Origin: Carposina sasakii
Taxonomy: Eukaryota > Arthropoda > Insecta > Lepidoptera > Carposinidae
DNA length: 64,000 nucleotides
Assembly: GCA_014607495.2 (NCBI GenBank)
Contig: CP053170.1
Coordinates: 4,402,001 to 4,466,000 of the forward strand
Reading direction: 5' to 3'
How positions within the stretch are numbered: position 1 is the stretch's first letter; each line of letters starts with the position of its first letter. The position numbers and the translations under genes were made by a program. The notes under the pieces are model-generated. The model saw only the letters and a program-made list of their open reading frames with translations, was not told where the DNA came from and searched no databases. This document shows, one piece after another, positions 33,501-46,464 of this stretch.

Positions 33501-34775
33501 CAATGATTGCACAGTGAAAACGGTGCTGTATGCGGTGGTTTAGTAGTGCTGTCTAGTTACTAGACATAGGGGTTGAGGGCAGAAAGAGACAACGACTCAT
33601 GTCATGTCTTGTTCTCTCTTTCTCTCAATGAGATAGACTAAGTCTGGATTATGTCTCGCAGCATTTCGTTCCTTTGCGATTCCCCTAGGGGACACTTAAA
33701 GCAATAATTGTGGATGTGAGTTGATTTATACATTTTTCAAACCACTCTTAAATAGTTAAAACTTGAGTGTCAAATCCCGACGGAGATAGAGCTATGTTTC
33801 AAACGCTCTTGCCGTCTCTTTTTAGGGCTCCTTAGTAGTTTATATAGTTCTGCTCTGTCGCGGGTGATAATGTATGATGTGGCTTAATTCTGTTTTATGT
33901 ATGTTTATCCCTTTCTCTCCTAAAACCCAGATTTAATGTAACTTTAAGCCACGTGCACCAAGTCCTTCATTCATGGTTTTAATGACGTGTATTACATATC
34001 GACGTCTCTTTCGGTTTATATCGAAAATAACAAGAGCTAAATATAAAGCTAGATTTGAGGACTCAGTGCAAGTGGGCCTACGTAGGACAGTGATAGTGCT
34101 ACAATACAAATGTGTTTAGTACGTACATAGCATATGTAGTTTAATGAGAGTATTTTAACAATGCAATCGATTGCCTGATGAAGTAGTGCCCTAAACGTGT
34201 GTCGGCAGAGAGCGGCGTGCTCGGCGGCGCCTTAACGTTGAATAACAAAGTTGGTTTTGTTTTTAAATTATTAGTTTAAATGAAATCGGTCCGGCCGATG
34301 TACAATCTCTTGTAAATTTTATGTATAGACGGAAAATTAATATATGTTACGTGTTAAGTGATTGTTTCGGATACTTTTGTTTGGGAGTTTGTCGGTGAGT
34401 GCGCGTGTACATACGGGCGGTGGGAGCGCTGACCGACTGCTGGAGATATGCAAAGCCTTATACTGTAATATAGAAGTATGTATGCTTGTACCATATAATT
34501 TTAGTGGGTGAACTCTCAAAATAGCTGTGTATATTGGGTGTATAGTTATCCTTTTAGTTTATTGTTTTGTTTTTCGACTAATAATAGTAATTTATGCCGA
34601 TAAAAAATATCTATATTATATAACGATGAGGAAGTTAAATACAAATAGTTTTAACACTATAAATATAGTATAGGGGTTACACCACACATGAGATAGCGTA
34701 TAGTTTTGGTATGTATACATATGTAACTTGTAAATACATTGCGGAAATAGTGAATAAAAGAATTGATACAATTTA
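30511..34775 (+). other. NCOA6: Probable long 3' UTR of NCOA6
   Basis: About 4.2 kb of AT-rich sequence without the repeat families that fill the rest of the window and without coding potential. The absence of insertions suggests constraint. It ends at a clear AATAAA. Early part 30511-30900 is GC-richer. Confidence 0.45.
34753..34758 (+). terminator. NCOA6: Candidate NCOA6 polyadenylation signal
   Basis: AATAAA in a TGAATAAAAG context. Another AATAAA cluster lies at about 35098-35110. Earlier AATAAA words occur within the 3' region. Confidence 0.4.
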
Positions 34776-35937
34776 ACTTTATGTTATGATTGTAATATTT
34801 TTTCTAGTATGCATTGTTAGGTGTGCGGCGTCGCTTGCGCCTACATTAGGATGTTGACGGACTAGGCTCGTGACGTCACGCCACGGCCCGTTTATGAAGT
34901 TTCGTCTATTCCTTTTTTATTGTGCATTATTTTTCTGTAAGTTGCTTTCACTGTCGTTCTACATTATTTTTAAATCATATAATTATATTCATAAAGGACG
35001 ATGAGTCATGGTGAATTATTATCATATTATTATGAATGAAAAGAAATAAGGAATATTATTGTTCTGCTATTATTAAATTTGTAAAGTTAGTTTATTAATA
35101 AATGAATAAAAATATTTTGTTGTTTTAATACCTACATACTTTAAGATACATACTTTCTTTAATAATAATAAAAAATGTCTTGATAGAATCATCCTAGATA
35201 TGGAGCTCAATAATGTAGGAGAAAGCTATTTGTGAAAGGAAACCATAAGAGCTCATGTCTTGAACCAGAACTAGCTCTAACTGTTCATTAATTCTACAAC
35301 TTTGCACATTATGCTATTTCTAGGAAACATTGGAAGCTTTGATTATATAAAATTTTAACAGGAGTGAGAACTATTCATCCTAACAACTTTTTTCGCTCCT
35401 CAGTATCCATTGTGTTGGGCACAGGCCCCGTCAAGTTAGTACGAGCTGCCGTAGGCCTACAGGGGCTGAGTTGTTCAGTCCATTTTTATATAACATCCTT
35501 GGTTTACAACGTTCTTGAAGCAAAAAATGTTAGCGCATTCTCGTTCCGATATCTCCCTCGCACGTCCGCTAGGAGTAATTGTGTTCTGTGAGTAATTGTG
35601 TTCTGTGAGTAAATGTGTTCTGTGATTAGGCAAGGGTACGCACACGTCACGTAACAAATATATTAAATATAAAATTGCGTGTTGCGAAGTAAAAGTTTGT
35701 CGTAATTACAAAGGACGCCTAAAATAAGTTATCATCGGTAAGTAACGCAGAATTATCCATATTTTAATAAATAATGAAATAAATAATTGACCATTTTCAA
35801 TTTAAAAATAGCGCAAACGAGGTGAGATCAGTGTTGCCAGATCGTACCTAGCGAAATTATCTCATATTTATGTATGCAATCCAGAGACAGAATATAAATA
35901 TGAAACGGACAAGGTATCCTACCCCGATTTGATAAAA
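34776..35937. other. Intergenic DNA
   Basis: No gene was recognised. It includes a GAGTAATTGTGTTCTGT direct repeat (about 35572-35620). Confidence 0.4.
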
Positions 35938-36440
35938 GTAGATTCGGCGGGAAAAGCTGGAAGGGTGCGGGTGTAATTTTCTTGTGAAAATCAAAATTAA
36001 TTTGTAAATGGCTTGCATGTGTCCGTAAAGTGATGTTTTCTGGTAAATAAGTTATATTTTCATTACTTGTGATGTGAATCTAGTGCGTGTGCATGGTTTT
36101 ATACGCAGGTAAGCTGAGTAAAACTTTAGCCGGAATACGATCTCTTCATGGGCCCATGTAAGTTGTTTCTGCAATTATTTTTCATTTTGACTAACTTTAC
36201 ACTTGTTCTTGAGGATTTTCCCGACGTTTCCATTCATCATTATCATCCATCATGAATTCAGAAATCATTTACTCAAGTAAATCATTTACTGATTAGGGTG
36301 CAGGTGCTTAGTTGGCCCCTGATGCCTCTAGTCCTATGCAGGGCCGATAAAAACTACGAATAAAAATAAATTTTGATACAAGGAACGTCATTTCAGGACC
36401 TGTATGGGCTTAGTTCCCCTTGCCTTTCCTTCGGGGACGA
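35938..36440 (-). repeat. Inverted copy of the 430-bp repeat
   Basis: It starts ATTCGGCGGGAAAAGCTGG and ends GTTCCCCTTGCCTTTCC, the reverse of the units at 1213-2055. About 36300-36400 is an insertion or divergence. Confidence 0.7.
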
Positions 36441-36730
36441 ATTATCCGATACCTAATTTTAATTTTTATGGCATGACACTCAAAATTATCGTGGATCTAC
36501 GATAATTATCGTGCATATTTCTTGTATTGCATTGCATTGACAGTTCTATTGAGTTGCCAGCTATAAATTATACCCCTCAAAGACTCTTAAAAATAATGAA
36601 CGGACTATGTTCCGATTATTTCGCATTATTTTATATTTTCCTTTAGATTGTAATAATAGCACACAATGATTCTTAAAAACAATTGCGATTATTACAACGC
36701 GTTTTGTATTATATCTAATCTCAAAATAGT

Positions 36731-38667
36731 GATGTAACGAATGTTAGATTTTGCATATTCGCGAATGCGAATGGGAAAGCGAATATTTCTGTTAAACATT
36801 CGCGGATGCGAAGGCGAATGCGAATGTTTTAAGATTAAGTTGATTTTAAAGAAATCTACATAATTAAAATCAGAAAAAAAAAAGTAATACAAAATCATAT
36901 TCGATCTAGTGTTTTTTTGTTCAAAATAAGCTATTTAACATTTTACTAGATAAAGAACTATGTACTTAGAAACAAGGCCGATTTGAAAAGCATTTTGAGT
37001 GACTTGGCGTGAAGCAATTTGGATAAAAATTTAAATTTCAATAGCTTATCAATTTTCCCAGGGATGTGATTGGATAAATTTATAACACTCCAAATTTTTA
37101 TACAAACCTATAATAATTCAATCCCAAAAACGAGAAAAATAGTTCGCCTGCTACTTCTTATTCTTATTATTCTTCGAAAGAAGGCGGCCTTTATAGAAAA
37201 AAATAATAATAAAAAAATGTATTTAAAAAAAATAAAAATAAAAATTGTAACATAAGGTTAAATATAACATGAATATTACAAGTTTTTGTTTGAGACAGAA
37301 ATGAATAATGTTTTATTTTGTGTTAAAAAATGTGACTTTATTTAGAAATAAAGGAGTTAAATGTTTAACTTATTTAATTTTGTTATTTTTTCAAAATTTA
37401 TAATTTGTTATTTTTTCATCGTAAAGAATTACCTTCTTTATTATGTCTTTTACCCAATTAGTTACCCAATTTAAGGCTGATGCATAATATAATATTTAAA
37501 AAATATATAAATATAGGCAGGTAACGTAAACAAAAAAAATAAATCTTATCAATTGTATTATCATTCCATATATATAGGTAGGTATATGTACCTACAATAT
37601 CTATCAAACATTCGCCAAACATTCGCTATGTTTCTTGCGAATGCGAACTGTTACATACTCCAAATATACAGGGTGATTTTTGGACGTCAACGTTCCCGAA
37701 AACTACGGAATCTCCTCATCATCACGATTATTTTTCTCCATGGAAGCATACCTGGGAAGTGTCTGGTTTCCAAAATATTAGGGTCCAAAGTTGAGTAAAT
37801 AGACTGCGTTTTTCTGCATAAATGCACATAGACGCGCGTAGCAGGATTTTTTCACGAAAAATAATTAATATCTGTCTATAAAAAAAACTAACATAAACAC
37901 TAGACACTATAAATTTCGCACGATCAAGGAATTTAAATAAAAAAAAATAAAAAAAAATCCCAGTATTTTTTTTGGCATAAACTTACTTTATTTCATGTAT
38001 AGAATACGTACCCTTCGTTAAAGGTGGCCACAAAAAAACATCCTGTATACTTATTGCTGAATTGCACCAATTCCATTTTTGTAGTAAATAATAAGATGCA
38101 GATCAGCAATAAAGTACTATATATTTTCCCTACCGACTAACATCGAGTTAGTCAGTATCATCTCTTGCCGAATTGCTGCCCAGCTACGGACTGGTTTCCC
38201 TTCCCGCCGGCCTGGTGCATCAATCAAGAGCTCTGGTAGTCCACTCCACCGTGGAGATTTTGAAAGTAAAGCTGTGCCTATACTATATAAAGTGTATGGT
38301 TTTATAGATCTCTTCATGGGCCCAATAGTGTTTAAATAATAAACTTGAGGATTTTAGTGTCATCATCATCAATATCATCCATCATGGTGAGTTCCCCTTG
38401 CCTTTCCTTCGGGATAAACTAAATATAAAAAAAAAAAATAAAACCTCAAAAAACATGTTTTTTTTTAAAACAAAAATAATAAAAGTCCGCCATTTTGCCA
38501 GTTAAGGGCCATCCTAATCTGGGGTTCCTGGCAGTTCCCAAAACGCGAATGTCATTTTGAAAAAGGGCCTTTTTAACTTTTTAGTAAATGCTGAATTTAT
38601 GATGGATGAATATTTGCGAACTCGAATGCAAAATGAAAGAATGCAGAAACAATTCGTTACATCAAAC
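36731..38667. mobile_element. Possible composite element with GATGTAACGAAT ends
   Basis: Left end GATGTAACGAATGTTAG and right end CAATTCGTTACATC form short terminal inverted repeats. Both ends are followed inwards by TTCGCGAATGCGAA-type words. Within it lie a complete M1 MITE and an inverted piece of the 430-bp repeat. No transposase was seen. A chance pairing of two separate short elements is possible. Confidence 0.35.
37667..38047 (+). mobile_element. MITE family M1, complete copy
   Basis: TACAGGGTGATTTTTGG start and ACATCCTGTA end, 381 bp, non-coding. It is the reference copy for the family here. Confidence 0.85.
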
Positions 38668-41050
38668 ACGTTTGGTTGAGTTTAGGGTATTTCTGATGTC
38701 AGGTGATTTGAAAATTTTTTTTATAATAAAAGTAGCAGATAATGAGGGATTTTCGCAAGTTAAAATAACATCAAAAATTTGAACTTTTCTTGAAGGATAG
38801 TAATAGTTAAGGGCCGGATTGCCTTAGGATGGATTCAATGAACAAGAAATTCGATATCTGTTTTCCCACAAGGGTACACAGCAAAAAAATCTATTATGTA
38901 AGTAAAGACTGGCATAAATATAATATTATCATGAAAAAGTTCGTTTTGAAAATGTTTACATATTTAATAGAGTAATGAAATGTATTTAATGTAATTTGTA
39001 TTATAAATAAAGTGTACAAATACATTTGCAAAAATTCTGTATTTTAAGGATGTCAATCCCTGGGTAAATATTTTGTTAAAAGTGGCCGCATATTTGTGTG
39101 GACTAAATAAGATATTTTGGTGGTATTGATATTTTGAACTTTGCAGAAGCGAGTTAGATCCAACTTATTTAAGGTACAAAATTGAATTTCCCTTTAGGCA
39201 AAAACTTAACTTTTTAGCTTTTTTTAAATATTTATCACAAAACTTTAAATGCTTATCCTCATAATCCCAATATTTCTGCTACTTTTTAAAATTTTCTTTA
39301 TAATGGATGCACATACTTTTCCATAACAAGAGAATAATGATGATGTTATACTTTTTATTATCATATATAACATTATAAATGGACTCTGTCTGTCTCGCTT
39401 TTAACGCATTTACGGGATTAATTTTAAAATTTTCTCTCCTCAGAAAAGTTTTAAAGAGCTTGGTGGCGCCTGTCACAAGTAATCACTGTAAAGCTAAAAT
39501 TTAAATTTTAGTCAAGGAAACCCACAAAATGAAAGAAATATTATATCATTATTGCAGCACAAAACATTTGTCGTTCAACAACTTACATGGCTTCAAAGCG
39601 ATGGAAAAACCAAATAAAATAAAAGATATTTAATGGTTATTTATTTAATATGTTAAATCCCTTTAATCTAAATAAGACACTAAAGCACTTAAAACAATCG
39701 TATTCAATAGTGGTACGAAATATAAGCTAAAGTAAATATACCAATTTTTACTTTAGGATCAGCATACCTGCGACCATCCTTTTTTATTTTTTGGTTGAGT
39801 TTAGTTACCTATTTTTAGGCCAATACAAATTAGGTGCAATTATTCCTATGCGATAATCTAATCTTTACTTATTAATTATTATGTATCATAAAAATTCTAT
39901 TTAAAAGCCATCTGTCCAGGTGATTTGATTTCCTTACTAGTTAAAAATTAACGAAGGGCACTAAAACAGCCCAAAGCTTTTTACTTTTAATAGTTGTCAG
40001 AAAATCCTATTTAAAAATGCTTATTGAATAAAAAACAGACGCAGATAATGAGGGATTTTCTGACAAGTTAGCTGCTTTGTGTAAATAACAGTCAAAATTT
40101 TGATATGCCATTATCCACCCCTTATAAATAGCATCATAATGGCGTGAGCGCATATAAGATCACCTACCCTAATCCCCCCACCTCACCTCTGCCAGCTTGA
40201 AGGATAGTAATAGTTCCGTGAAAAGACTGTGCACTGATGACTAAAGCTGGCTACACACCCAGAATAGTATCAGATGATCTTAATACGAGATGATACCTAG
40301 GTACTTAATTTTTTTTAACAAACTTAAATTTATGAATTTATGAATTGTTGCTCGTGACTTCATATGCGTGAACTACAGAATGTAGTCTATGTCCTTCTCC
40401 GTACTCTTGTATATGCCTTTCATCCCATCCCATATTATAATCGATAAGTCGATTATTTAAAAACGATGTTTTTCGTAAAGCAATCGATTACATCAAGAAT
40501 GTATTTTTGTCACATCCCTACAAACAAGATAGGAAAAAAAAATCGCGTATTTTTTGCTGAGTGCGTGCTTATGTGCTGATTTTCCTTAGAATTTGTACAA
40601 AATCACATAAATGTATGTATATATTTTAAATTATTTATTTCATTTATTTTTAGGTAACTCTGTAAAATATACAACGCCAATTGGGTTAGAAAATACTCTA
40701 ATTACTATACTAATGATGTCAATGCGTTATGTAAGAACGTTGTCAATAGTACTCACAGGTTTACTGAGAGCTGCAGTATCATCATTAAACTAACTGCTTT
40801 ATTAAATTATTTGCATTACATAATGTTGAGAAATTAATTACAGTACAGTAGTTCCCTACATCAAGTTTATAGTCTTTTTTCATTTGTTTGTACCTATCCT
40901 AACCAAGTATGCTGTTGTCAAGTAGAATTGTCATCTTCTAGAATTCAGTGTTTTTTGTTTATTTAAAGTACATACATAGGTATAAACTTGGTCATGCATG
41001 ATTGATGTAATTTTATTACAAGCTTTTATTTAGTGTTTTTTTTTATTCAG
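38668..41050. other. Intergenic DNA upstream of COX6C
   Basis: AT-rich sequence without a recognisable gene. The COX6C ATG exon opens directly at an acceptor (TTTTATTCAG/ATG), so a 5' non-coding exon should lie in this stretch, but I cannot place it. Confidence 0.4.
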
Positions 41051-41546
41051 ATGGCAGACAAGGCAGTAGCACCATTGGCCAAGCCAGTTATGCGTGGATT
41101 TCTCACCGCCAGCATCAAGCGTAATTTGATTGTCTCCTTGACACTGGCTGGAATCTCCGGATTTGCCTTCAAACAGCTGGTTGGTAATGAACGCAAGAGG
41201 AAGTATGCTGAATTCTACAGGTATGTATACAATACAGTATTTCATATCTAAATCTGAGTAATGCCTTAAACAGAGCCAAAATTCATTTGTTTACACTTGT
41301 CTTGTTTTAACCACAGCTAAGGGGTTTATTTTGTTTTATTTTATTATAATCTTTCCAATTTACCATTTAAAATAAAATATAGCTGTTTCTTTGATCAGTG
41401 TGCCTAAAAATGCAATGTCTTATATCCAAAATATTTTTTAATTTCATTTAGCTAGTCATTATTATTTTATTTTTTATTTCAGGACGTATGATGCTGAGAA
41501 GGAATTCGAAGAAATGCGCAAAAAGGGTCTTTTCCAGTCATGTTAA
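41051..41546 (+). CDS. COX6C: Cytochrome c oxidase subunit 6C
   Basis: Exons 41051-41220 and 41483-41546 (TAA 41544-41546) join in phase 2 and encode 76 residues. COX6C is a nuclear-encoded accessory subunit of complex IV in the mitochondrial inner membrane. The order is: short N-terminus MADKAVAPLAKPVMRGF, one hydrophobic span (about residues 24-42, NLIVSLTLAGISGFAFKQL), then the charged RKRKYAEFYRTYDAEKEF and EMRKKGLFQSC end. Length is normal for the family. No other intron is seen. The COX6C-like exon at 3151-3235 is a diverged relative on the same strand. Confidence 0.95.
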
Positions 41547-41604
41547 ATGTGACAATGTCTTAGAGTAGTATTTTAATTTTATTTTCTGTGAATAATGTTA
41601 ATTT

Positions 41605-41610
41605 AATAAA
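41605..41610 (+). terminator. COX6C: COX6C polyadenylation signal
   Basis: AATAAA 58 bases after the stop codon. Confidence 0.6.
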
Positions 41611-41711
41611 AACAAAGTTATACATACATACTGCTGTCATTATTTAAATAATAGCTGTTTTATAAATGAAATTGTATTAGGCGTTACAATTCGGAAGTTC
41701 AAACATTCGAT

Positions 41712-41990
41712 ATGGGTGCGCCCACCACTGGGCCCTACATCCTCTACTGACCCTCGGATCTGATAACTCATAACTGCGAAAACAGGCACTTGCACTAACT
41801 ACAATCACCACGAGAAACCAGACCCGAGCACCTAGCATGCAAGACAATACATTGCACTATTCCGAAATCAAAAACTAGATAAATAATCTACATATGTTTC
41901 GCCAACAACCGTGGCATCCTCAGGATTATAGAAATTAGTAAACCACTAATTATTATGAACCTCTAAAACCCTTTGTCTTTTTTTGTTTAT
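41712..41990 (-). repeat. Hammerhead-bearing dispersed repeat, copy 2
   Basis: Reverse-orientation copy of 37-320, including the conserved 3' half and the ribozyme-like segment. Only about 12 bp separate it from a plus-oriented 3' half at 42002-42145, giving a head-to-head inverted pair just downstream of COX6C. Confidence 0.75.
41882..41929 (-). ncRNA. Hammerhead ribozyme-like motif, copy 2
   Basis: On the minus strand CTGAGGA, GCCA/TGGC, GAAAC and ATATGTA occur as in copy 1. Stem I is again ATAATC with GATTAT. Confidence 0.6.
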
Positions 41991-42001
41991 TTTATTTTTA
42001 T

Positions 42002-42145
42002 TGTCTTGCATCCTAGGTGCTCAGGTCTGGTTTCTCGTGGCGATTGTAGTTAGTGCAAGTGCCTGTTTTCGCAGTTATGAGTTATCAGATCCGAGGGTCA
42101 GTGGAGGGTGTAGGGCCCGGTGGTGGGCGCACCCATAGTGAATAA
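42002..42145 (+). repeat. Partial copy of the hammerhead-bearing repeat (3' half)
   Basis: It starts GTCTTGCATCCTAGGTGC and runs to CACCCATAGTGAAT. The ribozyme part is missing. Confidence 0.7.
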
Positions 42146-43255
42146 TAGCTGTTGCCTGTGACTGTGTCATGTGGACTGCAGAAAAAACAAAATGTTTAAA
42201 TTATCCGGGATAAAAAGTAGCCTTTGTGTTAATCCAGGGTGTCAGCCAACTCCACTCTACCTGTGCACTGTGTGCACTCTACACAAGACAACATTGTTTA
42301 CACTTGTCAAATATAGAAAAGAAATTAGTTTCCCATAGAATTTTTACTTAATTAATTTCTTCAGTGGTATTAGTGGTTAACCTTCTAGCCAGGTAGTGAG
42401 TAAAAATCTATCAGTTTTTTTTCAATAATTTAATAAGGACATCAAGTAATATGCAACTTTCGAGATTACATAAATAATTGTAACAATTCAATCGATTATA
42501 TTATCATTACTGATTAATTTACATTTCTTTACTCTTATTTTATGTGATTTCAAATTCTATGCATTAAGTAATTCATAAAATTATTAAACCTTAACTATAC
42601 AGGGACCAGCCTGCTTATTTTACTACAAGGTGAAAATACTACAAATAATATGGGATACATGACAAAATACAAGCTAATGAAGGTAGGTGTCTTAAATAAA
42701 ATGTTTTGTAGTGGTCTTCATAAAAATATGTAAGTATAAGTACACAAGTTGATGAGATATTCATTTAAAAAAATATTCTTGAGCTCCAAGGAAGCTACAC
42801 GAAGTTTGTAATCCACGATTATGTATTAGTGACGTGTAGCACAAGACGTGTGTCTATTCAGTATTCTAGACATGTGTGACTATCTCAGTAGATCTGTGGA
42901 CCCAGTGGTCCAAGTTTAAAACTTCCAAGCAGGCACCGAAAACTTAATTGAAATCAGTCCAGCCATCTTGGAGTTAGCGAGAACTAATGAAGCTCTTCAT
43001 AATGGAGCTCTCATCTGCATATATAGAAATAACGATCCATCCAAGGACTTATCTACCGGCCAAATAAATGAAAATTTAGTAATTCATTGCTTCCCTTACA
43101 CATAACAAATTTCTACGTTTCAAAAGAAAACCAGCAATGACATTCGATCTTATGTCAAAAAGATGTGAAAATGGTGCAAGCCGGTAACAGATCAATAAGA
43201 TGAAATAGTTGCACCATATTGTATTGCTTTGGGTTATACATTATATATATACATT
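42146..43255. other. Intergenic DNA
   Basis: 42178-42260 is a piece of the dispersed repeat described at 14940-15135. The rest is AT-rich with nothing recognised. Confidence 0.4.
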
Positions 43256-43516
43256 TAGGGCCGATTTTCCCTATCTGAAGGATAATGTTGATGCAGGCTC
43301 TAGAGTCTACACAATATCAAGTTTAAGGCAAGCCGTCACCCGAGCACCGTCATCCCGGTGCGGTGGACCCGCGGCTATAGTAGTATATATAATTACTTTG
43401 ACGCCGTCATCTCGTTCTCGGTGACGGTGGCGGTAGACAAACGGCCTCAGAGAAAGACAGCATCAAATTTATCATTGAGATACGCTATCTGATCATTGGA
43501 AAGATCGGCCCCTAGT
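43256..43516. mobile_element. MITE, about 260 bp
   Basis: Left end TAGGGCCGATTTTCC and right end GGAAAGATCGGCCCCTA, continued by ATCTGAAGG / TGAGATACG-type imperfect arms. Non-coding. Confidence 0.6.
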
Positions 43517-44508
43517 TTATTTAATGAGGTAAAACATTTAAGTTAATAGGTATCTCTAATAAATATAAGGACCTAAGGAAGTGTAAACATGGCAGTTTTT
43601 TTTATAAATATGGATTAGGTTCTTAATTAGGTAGGTGTTTCATTTAAAATTTATTATTAACTAATTCCTATATGTACCTATAATACGCGTGAATAATACG
43701 CTAATTAGGTACATGAATCAAGATGATGAATAGGACATTATTTCAAGTTTTTTGTGCGAAATAGACCTACACCTAAGAAGTTACAATTTTGGTAAAAAAA
43801 TGCTTTGGTCAATATCTTATTTTATTATTTAGACGTGTAGTTATGAAATGATGCACGACCAGCGCATTTGGTGAAATTTTTGTCGATTTTAAAACATTTG
43901 TGAATTAAATACATCGACCAATTTTTGTTGATCCCACTACACTTAACTTAGTGAGATTGACTAAAATTGGTTCATAATTGAGAAAGTCGTTTGGAGCGAA
44001 CATACCTGTAATATTCATATGCCACTCACTAGTATAGGCAGATAGATATTATAGTTATGCAGTGTAGTTAGGTAACCTACTTACGCTGATGACATAAGTA
44101 GTGAAGATACATACATACAATCATACGATAAAAACCGTATGAATTTATACATATAAGCATGACCTATATTTTTTTATTAGTGTTTCTGTAGTAGGTACCT
44201 ATATGAAATTAGAGTTAGGTAGGTTAGAGCAAGTCCACACGGATGAGATTTCAACGTCGCGTCGATTGCTAAAATGTTGCACGTAACGTTTCCTCGACGA
44301 GGTACCTACTCCTACCTATACCCATGCATGGGCTTATTCTCAGAGCTCTACGAGTCTATTCTTCTCTATTTCCCAACGGATATATGAATTCTTTTAGTAA
44401 TTGAAAATTTTCACACATTTATTGCTAACTGATCCATGAGATGTAGGTGAAATTATTTTAAAACATGTACAATATCAGTAAATATATTTAGTAGAGTTTA
44501 GTCTAACT
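43517..44508. other. Intergenic DNA
   Basis: AT-rich with GTAGGTACCTA-type tracts. No gene was recognised. Confidence 0.4.
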
Positions 44509-44869
44509 CAGGGGTGCCCAACATAATTTTGTGAAGGGCCAAGTTTAGTACTTTTGTAACCATAGCGGGCCGAAAGAAATTCCCAATAGCACTACGTGTT
44601 AAAATATATAATAAAAAGAAACTGCAATGGTATACCCACGAGTATGTGATTTATCAAAACAAAGAGCCTCAGGCCCGCCATACAGGCTCGAGCAGTGATC
44701 CACATACACGGACCGCTCTTGCAGTCAAGTATTTAGTTAGATGATAAAATTAACTAACGAAGGTTGGACCACTTTTACTGAACGAATATCAATGGATGTC
44801 GTCGCGGGCCGGATGAAGGGCTTATGCGGGCCGCATTGTGGCCCGTGGGCCGTATGTTGGACGGGCCTG
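44509..44869. mobile_element. hAT MITE with intact target duplication
   Basis: It begins CAGGGGTGCCCAACATAA and ends GGGCCGTATGTTGGACGGGCCTG-like. Both flanks are GTCTAACT (44501-44508, 44870-44877), an exact 8-bp duplication. The right terminal repeat has mutated. Confidence 0.8.
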
Positions 44870-44877
44870 GTCTAACT

Positions 44878-46200
44878 GAACCAAATAAATTCATTAACAC
44901 ACTGGGAAAGAAATATCAGATATTAATTTTGTGTTAATTTTGGCGTAGACCTCTGAGAGTAAGCCCTTTCATATGAAATATCATATGAATCATCGTATTG
45001 GTCCTACATCGACGTACCTAAATGTAGTCCTAGCCTTATGTTACCAACATAATAGAACGAATTATTATTTCTGTTTTTGCTACATAGAAGTGCTTGTGTC
45101 TAACTATGAAACTATCACTATATATTATAAAACAAAGTCGCTTTCTGCTGTCTGTCCCTATGTATGCTTAGATCTTTTAAACTAGGGAACGAATTTTGAT
45201 GTGGTTTTTTTTTATTAATAGATAGAGTGATTAACAAGGAAGGTTTATAATGTATAACTAGGGACCCGCCCCGGCTTCGCACGGAAGTAATGCACTCGCA
45301 CGCGGCGATAAATGATAAATTAAATGATAAATGATAAATTAATAATGATAAATTAATGTTTATTAGTTCTTTATACGTTCATGATGTGTACTATATTGTT
45401 TTATCTTTACTAGTGGCCTGTCAGCAGCTTGGCTTGTCGAAACTCGATCGCAGCGCCGCCTACTGGTTCCAAAAGAATTTAAACCATGGAGTTTGAATAC
45501 AATTTTATTCCTTATCCATGATTTAAACCCTGGGCCCATTTGAAAGCATACAATTTCATGAAAATGGGTCAAGGTCATCTTCAAAGATTAGCTAGACTAA
45601 CTAACGGCAATTAATTTAAGTTAATATAGGCTTTGGCTTAGTAACACTGGATTTACAATAATCTCAGGATTGATTCCCGGTTAAGAAGGAACTGTCTAAT
45701 ATTTTATTAAAATTCAATTTGGAACCACGAGTTTTACAAGCGTAGGTACCTACCTATACACTGAACCCCATTTGCGTCAAATGTTTAATCCTAGATTTTC
45801 GTCTTGCCACATGCCGTTTTGTCTTTTATGACATAAACAGAAAGGGACAGATTAAGATTCATTTATTGCAATAGATGTTACATAAATATAGTAGGTACAT
45901 AAATAGCCAAGACACAGGTGGTATACCTACAACTTTGCAGATATATTAGTTTGTTTTTCTAGAATAATTCCCGTTCATGATTTCTAAACTGTAGTGTTTA
46001 TTTTTAAACTGTTCTGTAATGCTAGAGTCCGTTTCATGGAATAATTCCTATAGGTATGTACCTGATTTCGGAACCAATTTGATTTTTTGTATGCAGTGAC
46101 ACCTGTAATGTTCACATCACCTGTAATGTAATCATACACATAGTAACTAACAAACTATTTGGTGAAACACTCTACGTGCGGGATGTTACATAGATAATAT
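44878..46200. other. Intergenic DNA with repeat fragments
   Basis: 45110-45260 resembles the dispersed repeat of 14940. 45295-45355 has a short TAAATGATAAA tandem. 46020-46190 is related to 4030-4260. No gene was recognised. Confidence 0.4.
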
Positions 46201-46341
46201 GGTCGATTCCGGCAGTCACACTTAAACCTAAACGTAAATTTAGTCCTACCTGTCCTTTTCTCTCTCAGCCATTTATTTTAAGAACGGAGAGAGATAGACC
46301 TGACTAAGATTAGGTTTAAGTGTGACTGCCGGAATCGACCC
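46201..46341. mobile_element. MITE, 141 bp, near-perfect hairpin
   Basis: GGTCGATTCCGGCAGTCACA and its complement bound arms that continue through CTTAAACCTAA. Related to the inner element at 10600-10877; a single end lies at 46619-46660. Confidence 0.75.
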
Positions 46342-46464
46342 AAATGTAGTCATACGCATAGCAACTAGTGCCGTCGTTCAAAGGAACTACGAGTACGAGT
46401 ATTTTTTAAGTGAAACTCACTCTAGGATTTTTTAAAACTCGTGGTAAACTAACCCCTTTAGGTA

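Noticed and set aside
36692..36898. 68-codon minus-strand frame
   Set aside because: AT-rich and inside repeat sequence; no start context or family match.
41030..41245. 71-codon minus-strand frame
   Set aside because: Antisense shadow of COX6C exon 1.
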